Assembly (NCBI GenBank): GCA_023411575.1 | Contig: JAEYOP010000020.1 | Coordinates: forward strand, 186,001 to 250,000 | Origin: Bacillota bacterium | GTDB lineage: Bacteria; Bacillota; Clostridia; Acetivibrionales; DTU013 | Direction: 5' to 3' | DNA length: 64,000 bases | Shown here: positions 7,151 to 16,367 of the stretch, piece by piece | Position numbering within the stretch: position 1 is the first letter of the stretch | Layout of the letters: each line of letters opens with the position of its first letter | Position numbers and translations under genes: made by a program | The notes under the pieces: generated by a model | Seen by the model: only the letters and a program-made list of their open reading frames with translations | Databases searched by the model: none | What the model was told of the DNA's origin: nothing

Positions 7151-9373
7151 TTGATAGAAATTGAAGGTACGATCGAGGACATTATCTATACAAACGAGGC
7201 AAACGGTTATACGGTGTGCGATGTACGGTGCGGGAACGACTGCGTCACTGCGGTGGGCTACATGCCGTTCATCAATATGGGCGAGACAATCAAAGCCAGC
7301 GGTAAATGGGTGAGCCATCCGGACTATGGGGAACAGTTCAAGGTGGAATTGTACGAAAAGGTCCTGCCGAAAACCGCGGACGCCATCGAAAAATATCTTT
7401 CCTCCGGCATTGTGAAGGGCGTCGGCCCCGCCACGGCAGCCAAAATCGTGGCGAAATTCGGCCCGGAGACGCTGGACATCATCAGCGCCAATCCGCTGCG
7501 ATTATCCGAAATCAAGGGGATAAGCCTTGACAAGGCTTCGGCGATCGGACAGGCCCTGAACGAACAAAGAGGGCTGCGGGACGTCGTCATGTTCCTGCAG
7601 GAATACGGCATAAACCCGTCGGTCTGCATCAAGATTTATAAAGCATACGCGGAAAACGCGGTTTCCAGGATAAAAGAAAACCCCTACCGGCTTTGCGAGG
7701 ACGTTTTCGGGATCGGCTTCAAAACGGCGGACCGAATTGCCATGAAGCTCGGCATCGATCCGGCCTCCGGCTTCCGGATAAAAAGCGGGATCAAATACGT
7801 GCTGTCCCATGCGGCCTCCAACGGGCACACCTATCTGCCCGAGAGCACTCTTCGGGAGCATGCCGCCGCCCTGCTTGACACAGATGCGTTCGACATTGAG
7901 GATGCGATTATCTCGCTGTTGTTCGACAAAGCCATTTATACGGAAAAAAGCGAGGGAATCAACCACGTTTACCTGTCTGCTTTTTACAGCGCGGAGCAAA
8001 GTGTGTGCAAAAGGCTGCTGGAGCTGTCACAGACCCAGTTCAACCTCGCGCTGGACGATTTTGAGGACAAGCTGGCAAGGCTGCAAAGGGAGGAAGGCAT
8101 CGAGCTGGCGGAAATGCAGTGCCTGGCCATCCGGGAGGCCATGACCAACGGCGTGCTTGTCATCACCGGCGGGCCGGGGACAGGGAAGACAACGATCATC
8201 AAAAGCATCATCAAGCTGCTCACGGCGGACGGCCTCCAGGTCGCTCTGGCCGCTCCGACGGGCCGGGCGGCCAAAAGAATGTCGGAAGCGACGGGCTACG
8301 AAGCAAAGACCATCCACCGCCTGCTGGAGATAGGCTATACCGGGGACGAGAAGGATCTGCTGTTCCAGCGGAATGAGAACAATCCGATTGAGGCGGATGT
8401 CATCGTTATTGATGAAATGTCGATGGTGGACATCCTGCTGATGAATCATCTGCTGAGGGCCATAGCGGCGGGAGCCAGGCTGATTCTGGCCGGCGACGCC
8501 GACCAGTTGCCGTCGGTGGGTGCGGGCTGCGTGCTGGAGGATATCATCGGCTGCAGCCGGATCAAGACGGTCCGGCTGACGGAAATCTTCCGGCAGGCCG
8601 GCGAAAGCATGATTATTGTGAATGCCCACCGGATCAATAAGGGGGAGCTGCCGGTCCTGAACGCCAGAGACAAGGATTTTTTCTTCGTCTCGCGGAACGG
8701 GCTCGAATCGGTCGTGCGCACCGTGGTGGACCTGTGCAGCAGAAGACTGCCCGACACCTATGGCGTTGATCCGATGAAGGACATCCAGGTGCTTACCCCG
8801 ACCAAAAAAAGTCCGGCCGGAGTCGTCAACCTGAATATCGAATTGCAGAAGGTATTGAACCCGGCGGACCGCAAAAAAGCGGAAAAGGTGTCCAGGGATT
8901 ATGTTTTCCGGGAGGGCGACAGGGTCATGCAGACCCGGAACAATTACGCGCTCCGGTGGGAGAAGTCCTGGAACAAGCTGATCGACGGAACCGGCGTGTT
9001 CAACGGCGATATGGGCATGATCCGGAAAATCGATGAAGAGGCGCAGACCATGGAAGTGCTTTTTGATGACGACAGGCTCGTGGAGTATGATTTCAGCCTA
9101 TTGGACGAGATCGAGCCCGCATTTGCCATCACCATTCACAAAAGCCAGGGCTCCGAGTTTCCGGTCGTCGTCCTGCCGGTTTTCCCCGGACCGCCGGTGC
9201 TCATGACCAGGAATCTTCTGTACACGGCCGTAACCAGGGCCAAAAGGCTGGTTGTGCTGGTAGGCGACGAAGCCTCGCTTCAGAACATGGTCGCAAACCA
9301 GCGGGAAACCTTGAGGCATTCCGGGTTATCAATCAAGCTTAGGAATGACCGAATAATAAATTCCGGTTCTTGA
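7151..9373 (+). CDS. recD2: RecD2-type (RecD/TraA family) SF1 DNA helicase
   Basis: 5'-3' DNA helicase acting without RecBC in genome maintenance. I chose the TTG at 7151 (GTGGAGAG seven bases upstream; protein begins LIEIEGTIEDIIYTNE), giving 740 residues. An upstream ATG at 7052 would overlap the previous gene and add 33 residues not typical of the family. Order: N-terminal OB-like domain, tandem helix-hairpin-helix repeats (GIVKGVGPATAAKIV, GIGFKTADRIA), Walker A GGPGTGKTT at 340-348, VIDEMSMVD, and the C-terminal TIHKSQGSEFP and TAVTRAKRLVVLVG motifs. The last ten codons and the stop come from the palindromic repeat at 9341, so the natural C-terminus was probably changed by an insertion. 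Confidence 0.95.
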   Translation: MIEIEGTIEDIIYTNEANGYTVCDVRCGNDCVTAVGYMPFINMGETIKASGKWVSHPDYGEQFKVELYEKVLPKTADAIEKYLSSGIVKGVGPATAAKIVAKFGPETLDIISANPLRLSEIKGISLDKASAIGQALNEQRGLRDVVMFLQEYGINPSVCIKIYKAYAENAVSRIKENPYRLCEDVFGIGFKTADRIAMKLGIDPASGFRIKSGIKYVLSHAASNGHTYLPESTLREHAAALLDTDAFDIEDAIISLLFDKAIYTEKSEGINHVYLSAFYSAEQSVCKRLLELSQTQFNLALDDFEDKLARLQREEGIELAEMQCLAIREAMTNGVLVITGGPGTGKTTIIKSIIKLLTADGLQVALAAPTGRAAKRMSEATGYEAKTIHRLLEIGYTGDEKDLLFQRNENNPIEADVIVIDEMSMVDILLMNHLLRAIAAGARLILAGDADQLPSVGAGCVLEDIIGCSRIKTVRLTEIFRQAGESMIIVNAHRINKGELPVLNARDKDFFFVSRNGLESVVRTVVDLCSRRLPDTYGVDPMKDIQVLTPTKKSPAGVVNLNIELQKVLNPADRKKAEKVSRDYVFREGDRVMQTRNNYALRWEKSWNKLIDGTGVFNGDMGMIRKIDEEAQTMEVLFDDDRLVEYDFSLLDEIEPAFAITIHKSQGSEFPVVVLPVFPGPPVLMTRNLLYTAVTRAKRLVVLVGDEASLQNMVANQRETLRHSGLSIKLRNDRIINSGS

Positions 9374-9499
9374 GCGGTTATTTTCCGCCCTTACTGTGTT
9401 GTCGTCAGTTGCAATAAAGCAATTATTGCGCCTTCCTCCGCCTTGTAAGGACGAAAAATCCCTCGCTCAAGAATCCGTTTTTATTATTCGGTCATCCCT
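9341..9499 (-). repeat. 159-bp palindromic MITE-like repeat, copy 2
   Basis: Same length as copy 1 and in opposite orientation; termini AGGAATGACCGAATAAT (9341-9357) and, complementary at 16 of 17 positions, 9483-9499. The central GCAATAATTG / GGAAGGCGC / CTTGTAAGGAC blocks are conserved between copies. The first 33 bases are read as the end of recD2 (RNDRIINSGS, stop at 9371-9373). The rest fills the gap before comF. No terminator other than the hairpin itself is seen after recD2. Confidence 0.8.
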
Positions 9500-9594
9500 T
9501 AAAAATTTTTCTGAATATACCGATATATAGTTTAAGGAACAAGCGAACCGGAACGGATACTTCGGTTGTTCCCAGGCAAAGGGGATGATTTGCG

Positions 9595-10272
9595 GTGGGC
9601 TTGCTGGATAAAATCATCAATACCGTTTACCCGCCAAAATGTATTTTTTGCAGAAAAACACTGGAGCATGACGCGGTATTGAACATTTGCGGCGAATGCT
9701 ATCCAAAACTTCCGTTTTCGCAGGAAATTCTGCTGCCTGTGCAGGAAGGCGGCGAAAACGGCGGATGCGACGGGGCCGTGAGCGTATTCCAATACACGGG
9801 TATGGCAAAGGAATCCCTGATCCGATTCAAGTTCTGCAATACCCCGAGCTATTACAGAACTTATGCAGGGCTTCTCGCGCAGCGGATCAAAAGGATGACG
9901 GACGTAAGGCAATATGATATGGTCATGAGCGTTCCGCTGCATAAGCAGAGGGAGTTTGCAAGAGGCTTCAACCAGGCTTATCTCCTCTCCAGGGCGTTAA
10001 GCCGGGAACTGAAACGGCCGGAAGGCTCGGGGCTTTTAAAGCGGGAGCGGCATACCAACGCGCAAAGCCTCTTGAACCGGAAGGACAGGCAGGAAAACAT
10101 AAAGGGAGCGTTTTCGGTGGTGTCCCCCCAGAAGATCAAGGGGAAGTCCATCTTATTGGTAGACGATATATTGACCACAGGATCGACATTGGAGGAATGC
10201 GGCAGTACACTCAGAAAGGCGGGGGCTGTAAAGGTGACGGCTGCGGTGGTGGCCACCGGAAGAAAATATTGA
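9595..10272 (+). CDS. comFC: ComF family phosphoribosyltransferase-like protein
   Basis: 225 residues, the usual length of ComFC. In competent bacteria ComFC helps single-stranded DNA uptake; in many Firmicutes it simply sits at the head of the late flagellar cluster, as here. A four-cysteine zinc site lies at C16, C19, C32 and C35 (CIFC, CGEC). The phosphoribosyltransferase loop ILLVDDILTTGSTLEECG is intact. Start is GTG. Fifteen bases separate it from yvyF, so the two are likely co-transcribed. No other competence gene is in the window. Confidence 0.88.
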   Translation: MGLLDKIINTVYPPKCIFCRKTLEHDAVLNICGECYPKLPFSQEILLPVQEGGENGGCDGAVSVFQYTGMAKESLIRFKFCNTPSYYRTYAGLLAQRIKRMTDVRQYDMVMSVPLHKQREFARGFNQAYLLSRALSRELKRPEGSGLLKRERHTNAQSLLNRKDRQENIKGAFSVVSPQKIKGKSILLVDDILTTGSTLEECGSTLRKAGAVKVTAAVVATGRKY

Positions 10273-10287
10273 ACAGGAGGGATTCGG

Positions 10288-10725
10288 ATGCCGGAAGTAC
10301 GGAATTGCCGGAAGTGCGGCAAAATTTTCACTTACGTGGGAGGGGCTCCAATATGCCAGACTTGCAAGCAGGCTGAGGAGGAGGATTTCAAGACGATCAA
10401 GGATTATTTGTACAAAAATCCCGGGGCAAGCATTACACAAGTGTCGGCGGAGCTGGACATCAGCATTGAAAAAATCAAAAGGTTCCTGAAGGATGGAAGG
10501 CTGGAGATTACCGGCGATGACGGGAATATGATCCTGGAATGCGAAAATTGCGGGAAGTCCATCAAAAGCGGCAGGCTTTGCGAGGAATGCGAGAAAAACC
10601 TCGCGGCGGGATTCCGGTCGGCCGCAAATCAGATGAAGAGCGAGCTGGACAGCTTGTCCGAAGCGTCCAGGAAAGCGATAGGGATGCGATACCTGAACAA
10701 GGAAGAGGGCAAAAAAGGGACTTGA
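10288..10725 (+). CDS. yvyF: YvyF-like flagellar operon protein
   Basis: 145 residues. N-terminal CxxC zinc knuckle (NCRKCGKIF...PICQTCK), a helical wing-like domain (ITQVSAELDISIEKIKRFLKD), and a second cysteine pair (CENCGKS...LCEEC). This matches the TIGR-type flagellar operon protein YvyF found between comFC and flgM in Bacillus and Clostridia. Its role is not firmly known; a regulator or chaperone in late flagellar expression has been suggested. Strong AGGAGG ribosome-binding site. Confidence 0.82.
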   Translation: MPEVRNCRKCGKIFTYVGGAPICQTCKQAEEEDFKTIKDYLYKNPGASITQVSAELDISIEKIKRFLKDGRLEITGDDGNMILECENCGKSIKSGRLCEECEKNLAAGFRSAANQMKSELDSLSEASRKAIGMRYLNKEEGKKGT

Positions 10726-10775
10726 GCAAGAAAACAGGAGCAGCGGATTTAAAAATAATTTGTGCATTTTATTTG

Positions 10776-10804
10776 TTAATAAGAACGCAGGATCTTCCGA
10801 TAAT
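10776..10804 (+). promoter_or_regulatory. candidate sigma-28 (SigD/FliA) promoter for flgM
   Basis: CCGATAAT at 10797-10804 is a near-perfect sigma-28 -10 element. The TTAATAA at 10776-10782 about 14 bases upstream is an acceptable -35. It lies in the 144-bp gap before flgM, the usual place for the late-gene autoregulatory promoter. Confidence 0.6.
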
Positions 10805-10869
10805 ATAAATGAGTAGGATGACAGGTGCAAAAACCTCTTGCACGGTCTTTAGAAGGTGAGTGGTAGATT

Positions 10870-11157
10870 ATGAGAATACCGGGCGATTTTTCAAAGGTGA
10901 CCGGAATTTATGGCACACAAAAGAATACGGGAAGGGCCGGCAAAACGGAGGCAATCGCATCCAGGAAAGACGTCCTGTCGATTTCGAATGAAGCAAAGGA
11001 TTTCCAGACGGTGTACAAGGCCTTGAAGGATGTGCCGGATATTCGCCAGGGCAGGGTGGATGAGCTTACGGCGAGATTTGAAACGGGCGGTTATAACGTG
11101 TCCGGGCAGGACGTGGCGGATAAGGTGGTCAGTAACGTCTTTGACAAAAAGGCATAG
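10870..11157 (+). CDS. flgM: anti-sigma-28 factor FlgM
   Basis: Binds and holds the flagellar sigma factor until the hook is finished, when FlgM is exported. 95 residues, typical. Recognised by its position and by the C-terminal sigma-binding half (DVLSISNEAKDFQTVYKALK, then DIRQGRVDELTARFETGGYNVSGQDVADKVV), which is the conserved part of the family. Start ATG is set by GAAGGTGAG. A sigma-28-like promoter precedes and an intrinsic terminator follows, so flgM can be expressed apart from flgN and flgK. Confidence 0.9.
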   Translation: MRIPGDFSKVTGIYGTQKNTGRAGKTEAIASRKDVLSISNEAKDFQTVYKALKDVPDIRQGRVDELTARFETGGYNVSGQDVADKVVSNVFDKKA

Positions 11158-11165
11158 CAACCTTG

Positions 11166-11193
11166 GGGGAGTTGACGCAACTCTCCTTTTTTT
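11166..11193 (+). terminator. intrinsic terminator after flgM
   Basis: Stem GGGGAGTTG/CAACTCTCC with a 3-base loop followed by seven T residues. Confidence 0.85.
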
Positions 11194-11216
11194 CCAGAAG
11201 ATAAAGGGGTGAAGCT

Positions 11217-11717
11217 TTGGATACCGTACAGATCGACAGGCTTATTGAATTATTGAATAAAGAAACGGCCCTGTATGAAGAAATCTTGAAGCTTTCGAAA
11301 AACAAGACCGACGTGATTATTCAGGGGAAGATCAATGAACTGGAGAGCATTACCAGGCTGGAACAGATGCTGATCCTTCAGATCGGCAAGCTGGAGGAGG
11401 AACGGGAGAAGCTGGTGGACGCCATAGCAGCGCAGATCGGCATGAAGCCTTCCGAGGTCACGTTATCCGGCCTTGAAAAGCTGTTTCCGAAGGAACGGGC
11501 CGAAAAGCTGAAGACGTGCCACAGCAGGCTGCCCGGTGTTGTAAGGGAGCTTGGGGAAGCCAACGGCTTGAATTCGAAATTGATTAAAAATTCTTTGGAT
11601 TACATCGATTTCTCCATCAATATCCTGACGAGCGTCGGAGCGACCGGAAACAATTACGGATACTCCGGCGAGTCAAGCGATTCAAAAAAGAGGAATTTCT
11701 TCGACATGAAGCTTTAG
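11217..11717 (+). CDS. flgN: FlgN family flagellar export chaperone
   Basis: 166 residues, mostly helical. In the family FlgN holds the hook-filament junction proteins FlgK and FlgL for export. The N-terminal region (LIELLNKETALYEEILKLSKNKTDVIIQGKI is the pattern; read as two long helices) matches the FlgN fold. The TTG start at 11217 follows AAAGGGG. It lies directly upstream of two flgK genes, which are its expected clients. Confidence 0.85.
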   Translation: MDTVQIDRLIELLNKETALYEEILKLSKNKTDVIIQGKINELESITRLEQMLILQIGKLEEEREKLVDAIAAQIGMKPSEVTLSGLEKLFPKERAEKLKTCHSRLPGVVRELGEANGLNSKLIKNSLDYIDFSINILTSVGATGNNYGYSGESSDSKKRNFFDMKL

Positions 11718-11794
11718 CCGGAGTTGAGGCATACAGGAAAATAATTGAAATTTGATTGCAGTAGGCTGTGCAGGGGTAAAATCAAGGAGGTCTT

Positions 11795-13732
11795 ATGGGT
11801 GTAAGTTTTGCCAGCTACGAAATAGCCCGTTCGGGACTTACGGTCAATGAACGCGGCCTTTACGTAACCGGTCACAATATTTCAAATGTGAATACGCCGG
11901 GCTATGTCCGCCAGCAGGCCATGATCAAGAACGGTCCCGTGCAGACGACCTATACCAGGAGCGGCATGATCCAGGAGGGCCTTGGCGCCGATATCCAGCA
12001 GATCAGGCAGATCCGCCATACCTTCCTTGACAACGTTTACAGGCAGGAAAACATGAATCTCGGCTACTGGGAAGCCAGGCAGAAGACCATCCAGGACGTG
12101 GAATCCATTATGGCGGAGCCGATGGAGGAATCCGGGCTTCAAAGCGTCCTGAACCAGTTCTGGGATTCATGGCAGGAGCTGTCCAAGGAACCGGACAGTC
12201 TGACCGTAAGGGCGCTTGTCCGGCAGCGCAGCGAGGCGCTGGTTCAGAAGATGAACCATATCGGCGCCCAGCTGGACCAGCTCCAGACGGATTTGAATTC
12301 GGAATTTCAAGTGCGTATTGACGAGGTCAACGATATGACCCGGCAGATCGCGAACCTGAATGTGACGATCCTCCGGACGGAGACCTACGGCGATTCGGCC
12401 AACGACTACAGGGATCAGCGGAATACGCTGCTGGACAAGTTGACGAAAATGGCCAATGTCGATATTACCGAAATGCAGGACGGGCAGGTCGATGTGACGC
12501 TGGGCGGGTATTTCCTTGTGCAGAAGGGTGTAAGCACGGAATTATATACGGATATAAGAAATGCAGGCGACAATTATTATATCGCCAGGCTCGGCGGGAC
12601 CAACATCGAAGTCCCGATCAAGAGCGGGACATTGAAAGGCCTTATGGAGTCCAGGGGCGAGGTTTCGGGAGCCCTGGGCAGCTATTCCAACGGAACGCCG
12701 AATACGCTGGCGGATGTGGTTTTCTATGTGGATAGCGCGACGATGTCCGCCGCGGATGCCACAGCCAGAATAAATGCATACAGGGATGATCTTCAGGCGA
12801 GAGGCTTGAATTGCAACGTGACGATGCAGACGGTCACCACTATGGGCGATATGGTGACCCAGGTCGGATCCACAAGTTTCAGGGACAATGCCAGCCGGTA
12901 CGCCGTCCTGCTGACCAACGGCACCCCCTCCGCCGCGGAATTGACCGCGCTGCGGACCGCCCTCTCGGGACAGAAGATGGATGCCTCCGTCATTACGGAC
13001 TCGCCATCCGACTGGACAAGCCTCACCGGTGCGCTGGACGGAACCACCTACAGTCTGACCGATTTTTCAAGCGCGACCGTCGCGACCTATACGGCTGTTG
13101 TAAAGGGAATATCCTCCGATACGAACAAGGATGTGGGCGACAATTATTCGATCATCCAGAATTCGATGGATATCGTCCCGGACATCAAAAAGAGACTCAA
13201 CGCCATGCTGAACGTAATGATGCGCGAGGTCAACTATCTCCACAGAAACGGCACAACAATGGGAGATCCGGGTGCTCCCGGGGAGGATTTCTTCGTGGCG
13301 ATCAATTCCGGAAGGCCGCTTGAGATGGGAAATATCAAGCTGAATGCCAACCTTTCGAACTTGAGTAACATAGCGGCGTCCAAAAACGGCGCAAACGGAG
13401 ACAATTCCAATGCATTGCAAATTGCAAACCTCAGGAACGAGGCGATGATCGACGATACGACAGGTACACTCAGTATAGATGATTACTATCAGGCCATTAT
13501 CCTGCAAATGGGCAATACCGGCGCCGAGGCCGTGAGAATCGCGGAAAGCCAGAGCAAGCTCGTGCAGTCCGCCGACGCCTCCAGAACCTCCATAACGGGG
13601 GTTTCAATGGACGAGGAAATGACAAACATGATGAAATTCAAATACGCCTATGACGCGGCGTCGAGGGCGCTGAACGTAATCGACAGCATGCTGGAGGTCG
13701 TCGTAAACCGGCTTGGAATCGTAGGAAGGTGA
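11795..13732 (+). CDS. flgK: flagellar hook-associated protein 1 with vWA-like insertion
   Basis: First hook-filament junction protein, exported to the distal end of the hook. 645 residues. The N-terminal D0/D1 has the NISNVNTPGYVRQQ signature and the C-terminal part ends in the usual MDEEMTNMMKFKYAYDAASR coiled region. Between them, at about residues 308-440, is a domain resembling a von Willebrand factor A fold: VVFYVDSATMS (a DxSxTxS-like metal motif, D313) followed by YAVLLTNGTPS at 369-379. Such an insertion would sit on the exposed face of the junction. Six bases separate it from the second flgK. Confidence 0.93.
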   Translation: MGVSFASYEIARSGLTVNERGLYVTGHNISNVNTPGYVRQQAMIKNGPVQTTYTRSGMIQEGLGADIQQIRQIRHTFLDNVYRQENMNLGYWEARQKTIQDVESIMAEPMEESGLQSVLNQFWDSWQELSKEPDSLTVRALVRQRSEALVQKMNHIGAQLDQLQTDLNSEFQVRIDEVNDMTRQIANLNVTILRTETYGDSANDYRDQRNTLLDKLTKMANVDITEMQDGQVDVTLGGYFLVQKGVSTELYTDIRNAGDNYYIARLGGTNIEVPIKSGTLKGLMESRGEVSGALGSYSNGTPNTLADVVFYVDSATMSAADATARINAYRDDLQARGLNCNVTMQTVTTMGDMVTQVGSTSFRDNASRYAVLLTNGTPSAAELTALRTALSGQKMDASVITDSPSDWTSLTGALDGTTYSLTDFSSATVATYTAVVKGISSDTNKDVGDNYSIIQNSMDIVPDIKKRLNAMLNVMMREVNYLHRNGTTMGDPGAPGEDFFVAINSGRPLEMGNIKLNANLSNLSNIAASKNGANGDNSNALQIANLRNEAMIDDTTGTLSIDDYYQAIILQMGNTGAEAVRIAESQSKLVQSADASRTSITGVSMDEEMTNMMKFKYAYDAASRALNVIDSMLEVVVNRLGIVGR

Positions 13733-13738
13733 TAACGA

Positions 13739-15364
13739 ATGGGTGAATCCTTTTTTGGTCTGAATGTTGCGGTAAGAGGGCTTTTTACAGCTCAGCGCAA
13801 CCTGGACACGGTAAACCACAATTTAAACAATGTCAATACGCCCGGCTATTCCCGGCAGCAGTCCATACAGAAGGCCGCCAAGCCAATGTCGATGTATGAC
13901 GGGACCGGCATGATGGGGACCGGCTCCGATGTCACCGGAGTGAAAAGGGTCCGGGACGAGTACCTGGATTTCAAGTATTGGAGCGAAAGCATCACGATGG
14001 GGGAATGGAGCGCGAAGCAGGAAATCCTCGGCGATATCGAGGTTACCTTCAACGAGCCTTCCAACAGCGGCTTTACCACGATCATGGCCGATTTCTACAA
14101 TTCCGTCCAGGAATTGGGCAAGGACCCCAGCAGCGCCGCCGTACGGGCGTTGGTAAAGCAAAAGGGCGTTACCCTTGCGAAATACTTTAACAGTATGGCG
14201 ACGCACTTCGACGAAATGCAGCAGGATGTCAACGACAGGATTCAAACGAAGGTGGAAGAGGTCAACTCTTATGCCAAACAGATCCAGCAGTTGAACAGGC
14301 AGATCTACATCGCCGAACTGGACGGCAATTCGGCAAATGACCTCCGGGATTCCAGGACATTGTTGGTGGACAAGCTGTCAAAAATCATCAACATCGACGC
14401 CAATGAGGTCGTATACGGAAAACTGCCGGACGGCAGGGACGATAAACATTTTGTCATAACGATCAGCGGAAAGGCACTGGTGGACCATTACAACATCAGC
14501 GAGCTGGCCGTGGTCCAGCGGAAATCCGTCCAAAAAGTCAATACGGAGGACATCCCGAATCTGTACGAGGTTCAATGGAAGGACGGCAACTCCCTGAATG
14601 TCAAGGGTGGCGAAATCAAGGGCTACCTGGATGTCCGGGACGGTAACGAAGGGAATGTCGGGCCAAATGGGATTGCTTCGCCGAATTACAAAGGAATCCC
14701 GTACTATCAGAAAAAGCTGAACGAATTCGTTCGGACCTTTGCAAGAGCCTTTAACGAAGGGTACATCGATGCCGATGGAGACAAGGCATACGATGCGGCA
14801 GAGGACACCGGAATAGGCCATGCCGACGGTTATGGCTATAATACGACGACAACGGGGATCCGTTTCTTCACCATGACCGGCACGGACCACAAAGAAATTT
14901 CAACCGCGCAGTTTCTGGGCTCTGCGGCGACCGGAGAGGACATATACAATTGTTACAGCCAGATGACCGCCAAGAACTTCTCCATCAGCGCCGATATTCT
15001 TAACGATTATAATCTGATAGCGACTTCCGATGCCGCAAATGAAGCCGGCAACATCGAAATTCTCAACAAGCTGCTTGCCGTCCGGCACAATACGGAAATG
15101 TTTTCGGAGGGTGCGCCGGAGGACTTCATGAAATCTCTGGTAGCGACCCTGGGGATTGACTCCCAGCAGGCGAAAAATTTCGAAGCGAACCAGAAGGTCA
15201 TCGTAAATCAGATTGTAAACCGCAGGACATCGGACTCCGGCGTTTCCATCGACGAAGAGATGACCAATCTGGTCAAATTCCAGCAGGCTTATAATGCTTC
15301 GGCAAAGATGATACAGACCATGGGCGAGATTTACGATACGCTGATCAACAAGCTTTTTGTGTAG
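13739..15364 (+). CDS. flgK: second flagellar hook-associated protein FlgK paralogue
   Basis: 541 residues. The same D0/D1 ends as the preceding gene (NLNNVNTPGYSRQQ near the N-terminus; SIDEEMTNLVKFQQAYNASA near the C-terminus) but a different middle and no vWA-like insertion. The tandem arrangement with a 6-base gap points to duplication followed by divergence. Either both form layers of the hook-filament junction or they are alternatives; sequence alone does not decide. Confidence 0.92.
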   Translation: MGESFFGLNVAVRGLFTAQRNLDTVNHNLNNVNTPGYSRQQSIQKAAKPMSMYDGTGMMGTGSDVTGVKRVRDEYLDFKYWSESITMGEWSAKQEILGDIEVTFNEPSNSGFTTIMADFYNSVQELGKDPSSAAVRALVKQKGVTLAKYFNSMATHFDEMQQDVNDRIQTKVEEVNSYAKQIQQLNRQIYIAELDGNSANDLRDSRTLLVDKLSKIINIDANEVVYGKLPDGRDDKHFVITISGKALVDHYNISELAVVQRKSVQKVNTEDIPNLYEVQWKDGNSLNVKGGEIKGYLDVRDGNEGNVGPNGIASPNYKGIPYYQKKLNEFVRTFARAFNEGYIDADGDKAYDAAEDTGIGHADGYGYNTTTTGIRFFTMTGTDHKEISTAQFLGSAATGEDIYNCYSQMTAKNFSISADILNDYNLIATSDAANEAGNIEILNKLLAVRHNTEMFSEGAPEDFMKSLVATLGIDSQQAKNFEANQKVIVNQIVNRRTSDSGVSIDEEMTNLVKFQQAYNASAKMIQTMGEIYDTLINKLFV

Positions 15365-15432
15365 GCAAAGGTTCGAGTATAACCGCGAATGCAAGCACCA
15401 ACCTAAGTGCATTAATAAGGGGGCGTTGAGCA

Positions 15433-16353
15433 ATGAGAATTACCAATAACATGCTGATAAACAATATGGTCAATTATATAGGAAACAACCTGACCAGAAT
15501 GGACAAGTACCAGAGCCAGATGGCCACAGGCAAGAAGATCCAGGTGCCTTCCGACGACCCGGTTGTTGCGGCCAGGGCGCTGAAGCTGCGCACTGACGTT
15601 GCGGAAATAGAACAGTATCAGAAGAATGTTGATGACGCAACATCGTGGCTGGATATGACCGAGAATGCACTGTCTAATATCGGAGAAGTAATGCAGCGTG
15701 TAAGGGAACTGACGGTTCAAGGGGCCAGCGGCACAGCCACAGCAGACGACAAGCAGAAGATTGGTGCTGAAATTAAGCAACTGAGGACTCAATTGATTTC
15801 TCTCGCCAATACGACTTATGCCGGCAGGTATATCTTTTCCGGATATAAGACGGATCAAAAATTGATCGATGAAGCAACAGGTAATTTTGCCATCAGCGTA
15901 GATACATCGGACGAGAATATCATCTTCGAAATAGGAATCGGCGACTCCATCAATATAAATGTGGCAGGAGGAGATTTATTCAATAACGGCGGGGATGCGG
16001 ATTCCACCACCGGGACACCGGGAATGCTGATCGCTGATATGGACTCTCTTATAGCGGCGCTTGCTGCCGGCGACAGCGCAGCGGTGGGAAACATGCTTGG
16101 CAATATAGACAACGACATCAATAATGTTCTGCGTATCCGTGCGGACGTCGGCGCACGTTCCAACCGTCTTGAGCTGACCGGAAACCGTCTTGGCAGCGAC
16201 ACGACCAATTTTACAAAGCTGATGAGCCAGAACGAAGATGTAGACATGGCAGAAACTATAATCAATTTGCAGAATGAAGAAAATGTTTATAAAGCCTCCC
16301 TTGCGGGCGGAGCAAAAATTATTCAGCCTTCGCTTGTTGATTTTCTGAGGTAA
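15433..16353 (+). CDS. flgL: flagellar hook-associated protein 3
   Basis: Second junction protein between FlgK and the filament. 306 residues. Flagellin-like N-terminus (MRITNNMLINNMVNYIGNNL, then MATGKKIQVPSDDPVVAARA) and C-terminal helix (VDMAETIINLQNEENVYKAS). Follows flgK in the usual order with an 68-base gap and an AAGGGGGCG ribosome-binding region. Confidence 0.95.
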   Translation: MRITNNMLINNMVNYIGNNLTRMDKYQSQMATGKKIQVPSDDPVVAARALKLRTDVAEIEQYQKNVDDATSWLDMTENALSNIGEVMQRVRELTVQGASGTATADDKQKIGAEIKQLRTQLISLANTTYAGRYIFSGYKTDQKLIDEATGNFAISVDTSDENIIFEIGIGDSININVAGGDLFNNGGDADSTTGTPGMLIADMDSLIAALAAGDSAAVGNMLGNIDNDINNVLRIRADVGARSNRLELTGNRLGSDTTNFTKLMSQNEDVDMAETIINLQNEENVYKASLAGGAKIIQPSLVDFLR

Positions 16354-16367
16354 GTTGGTGATCGGGT

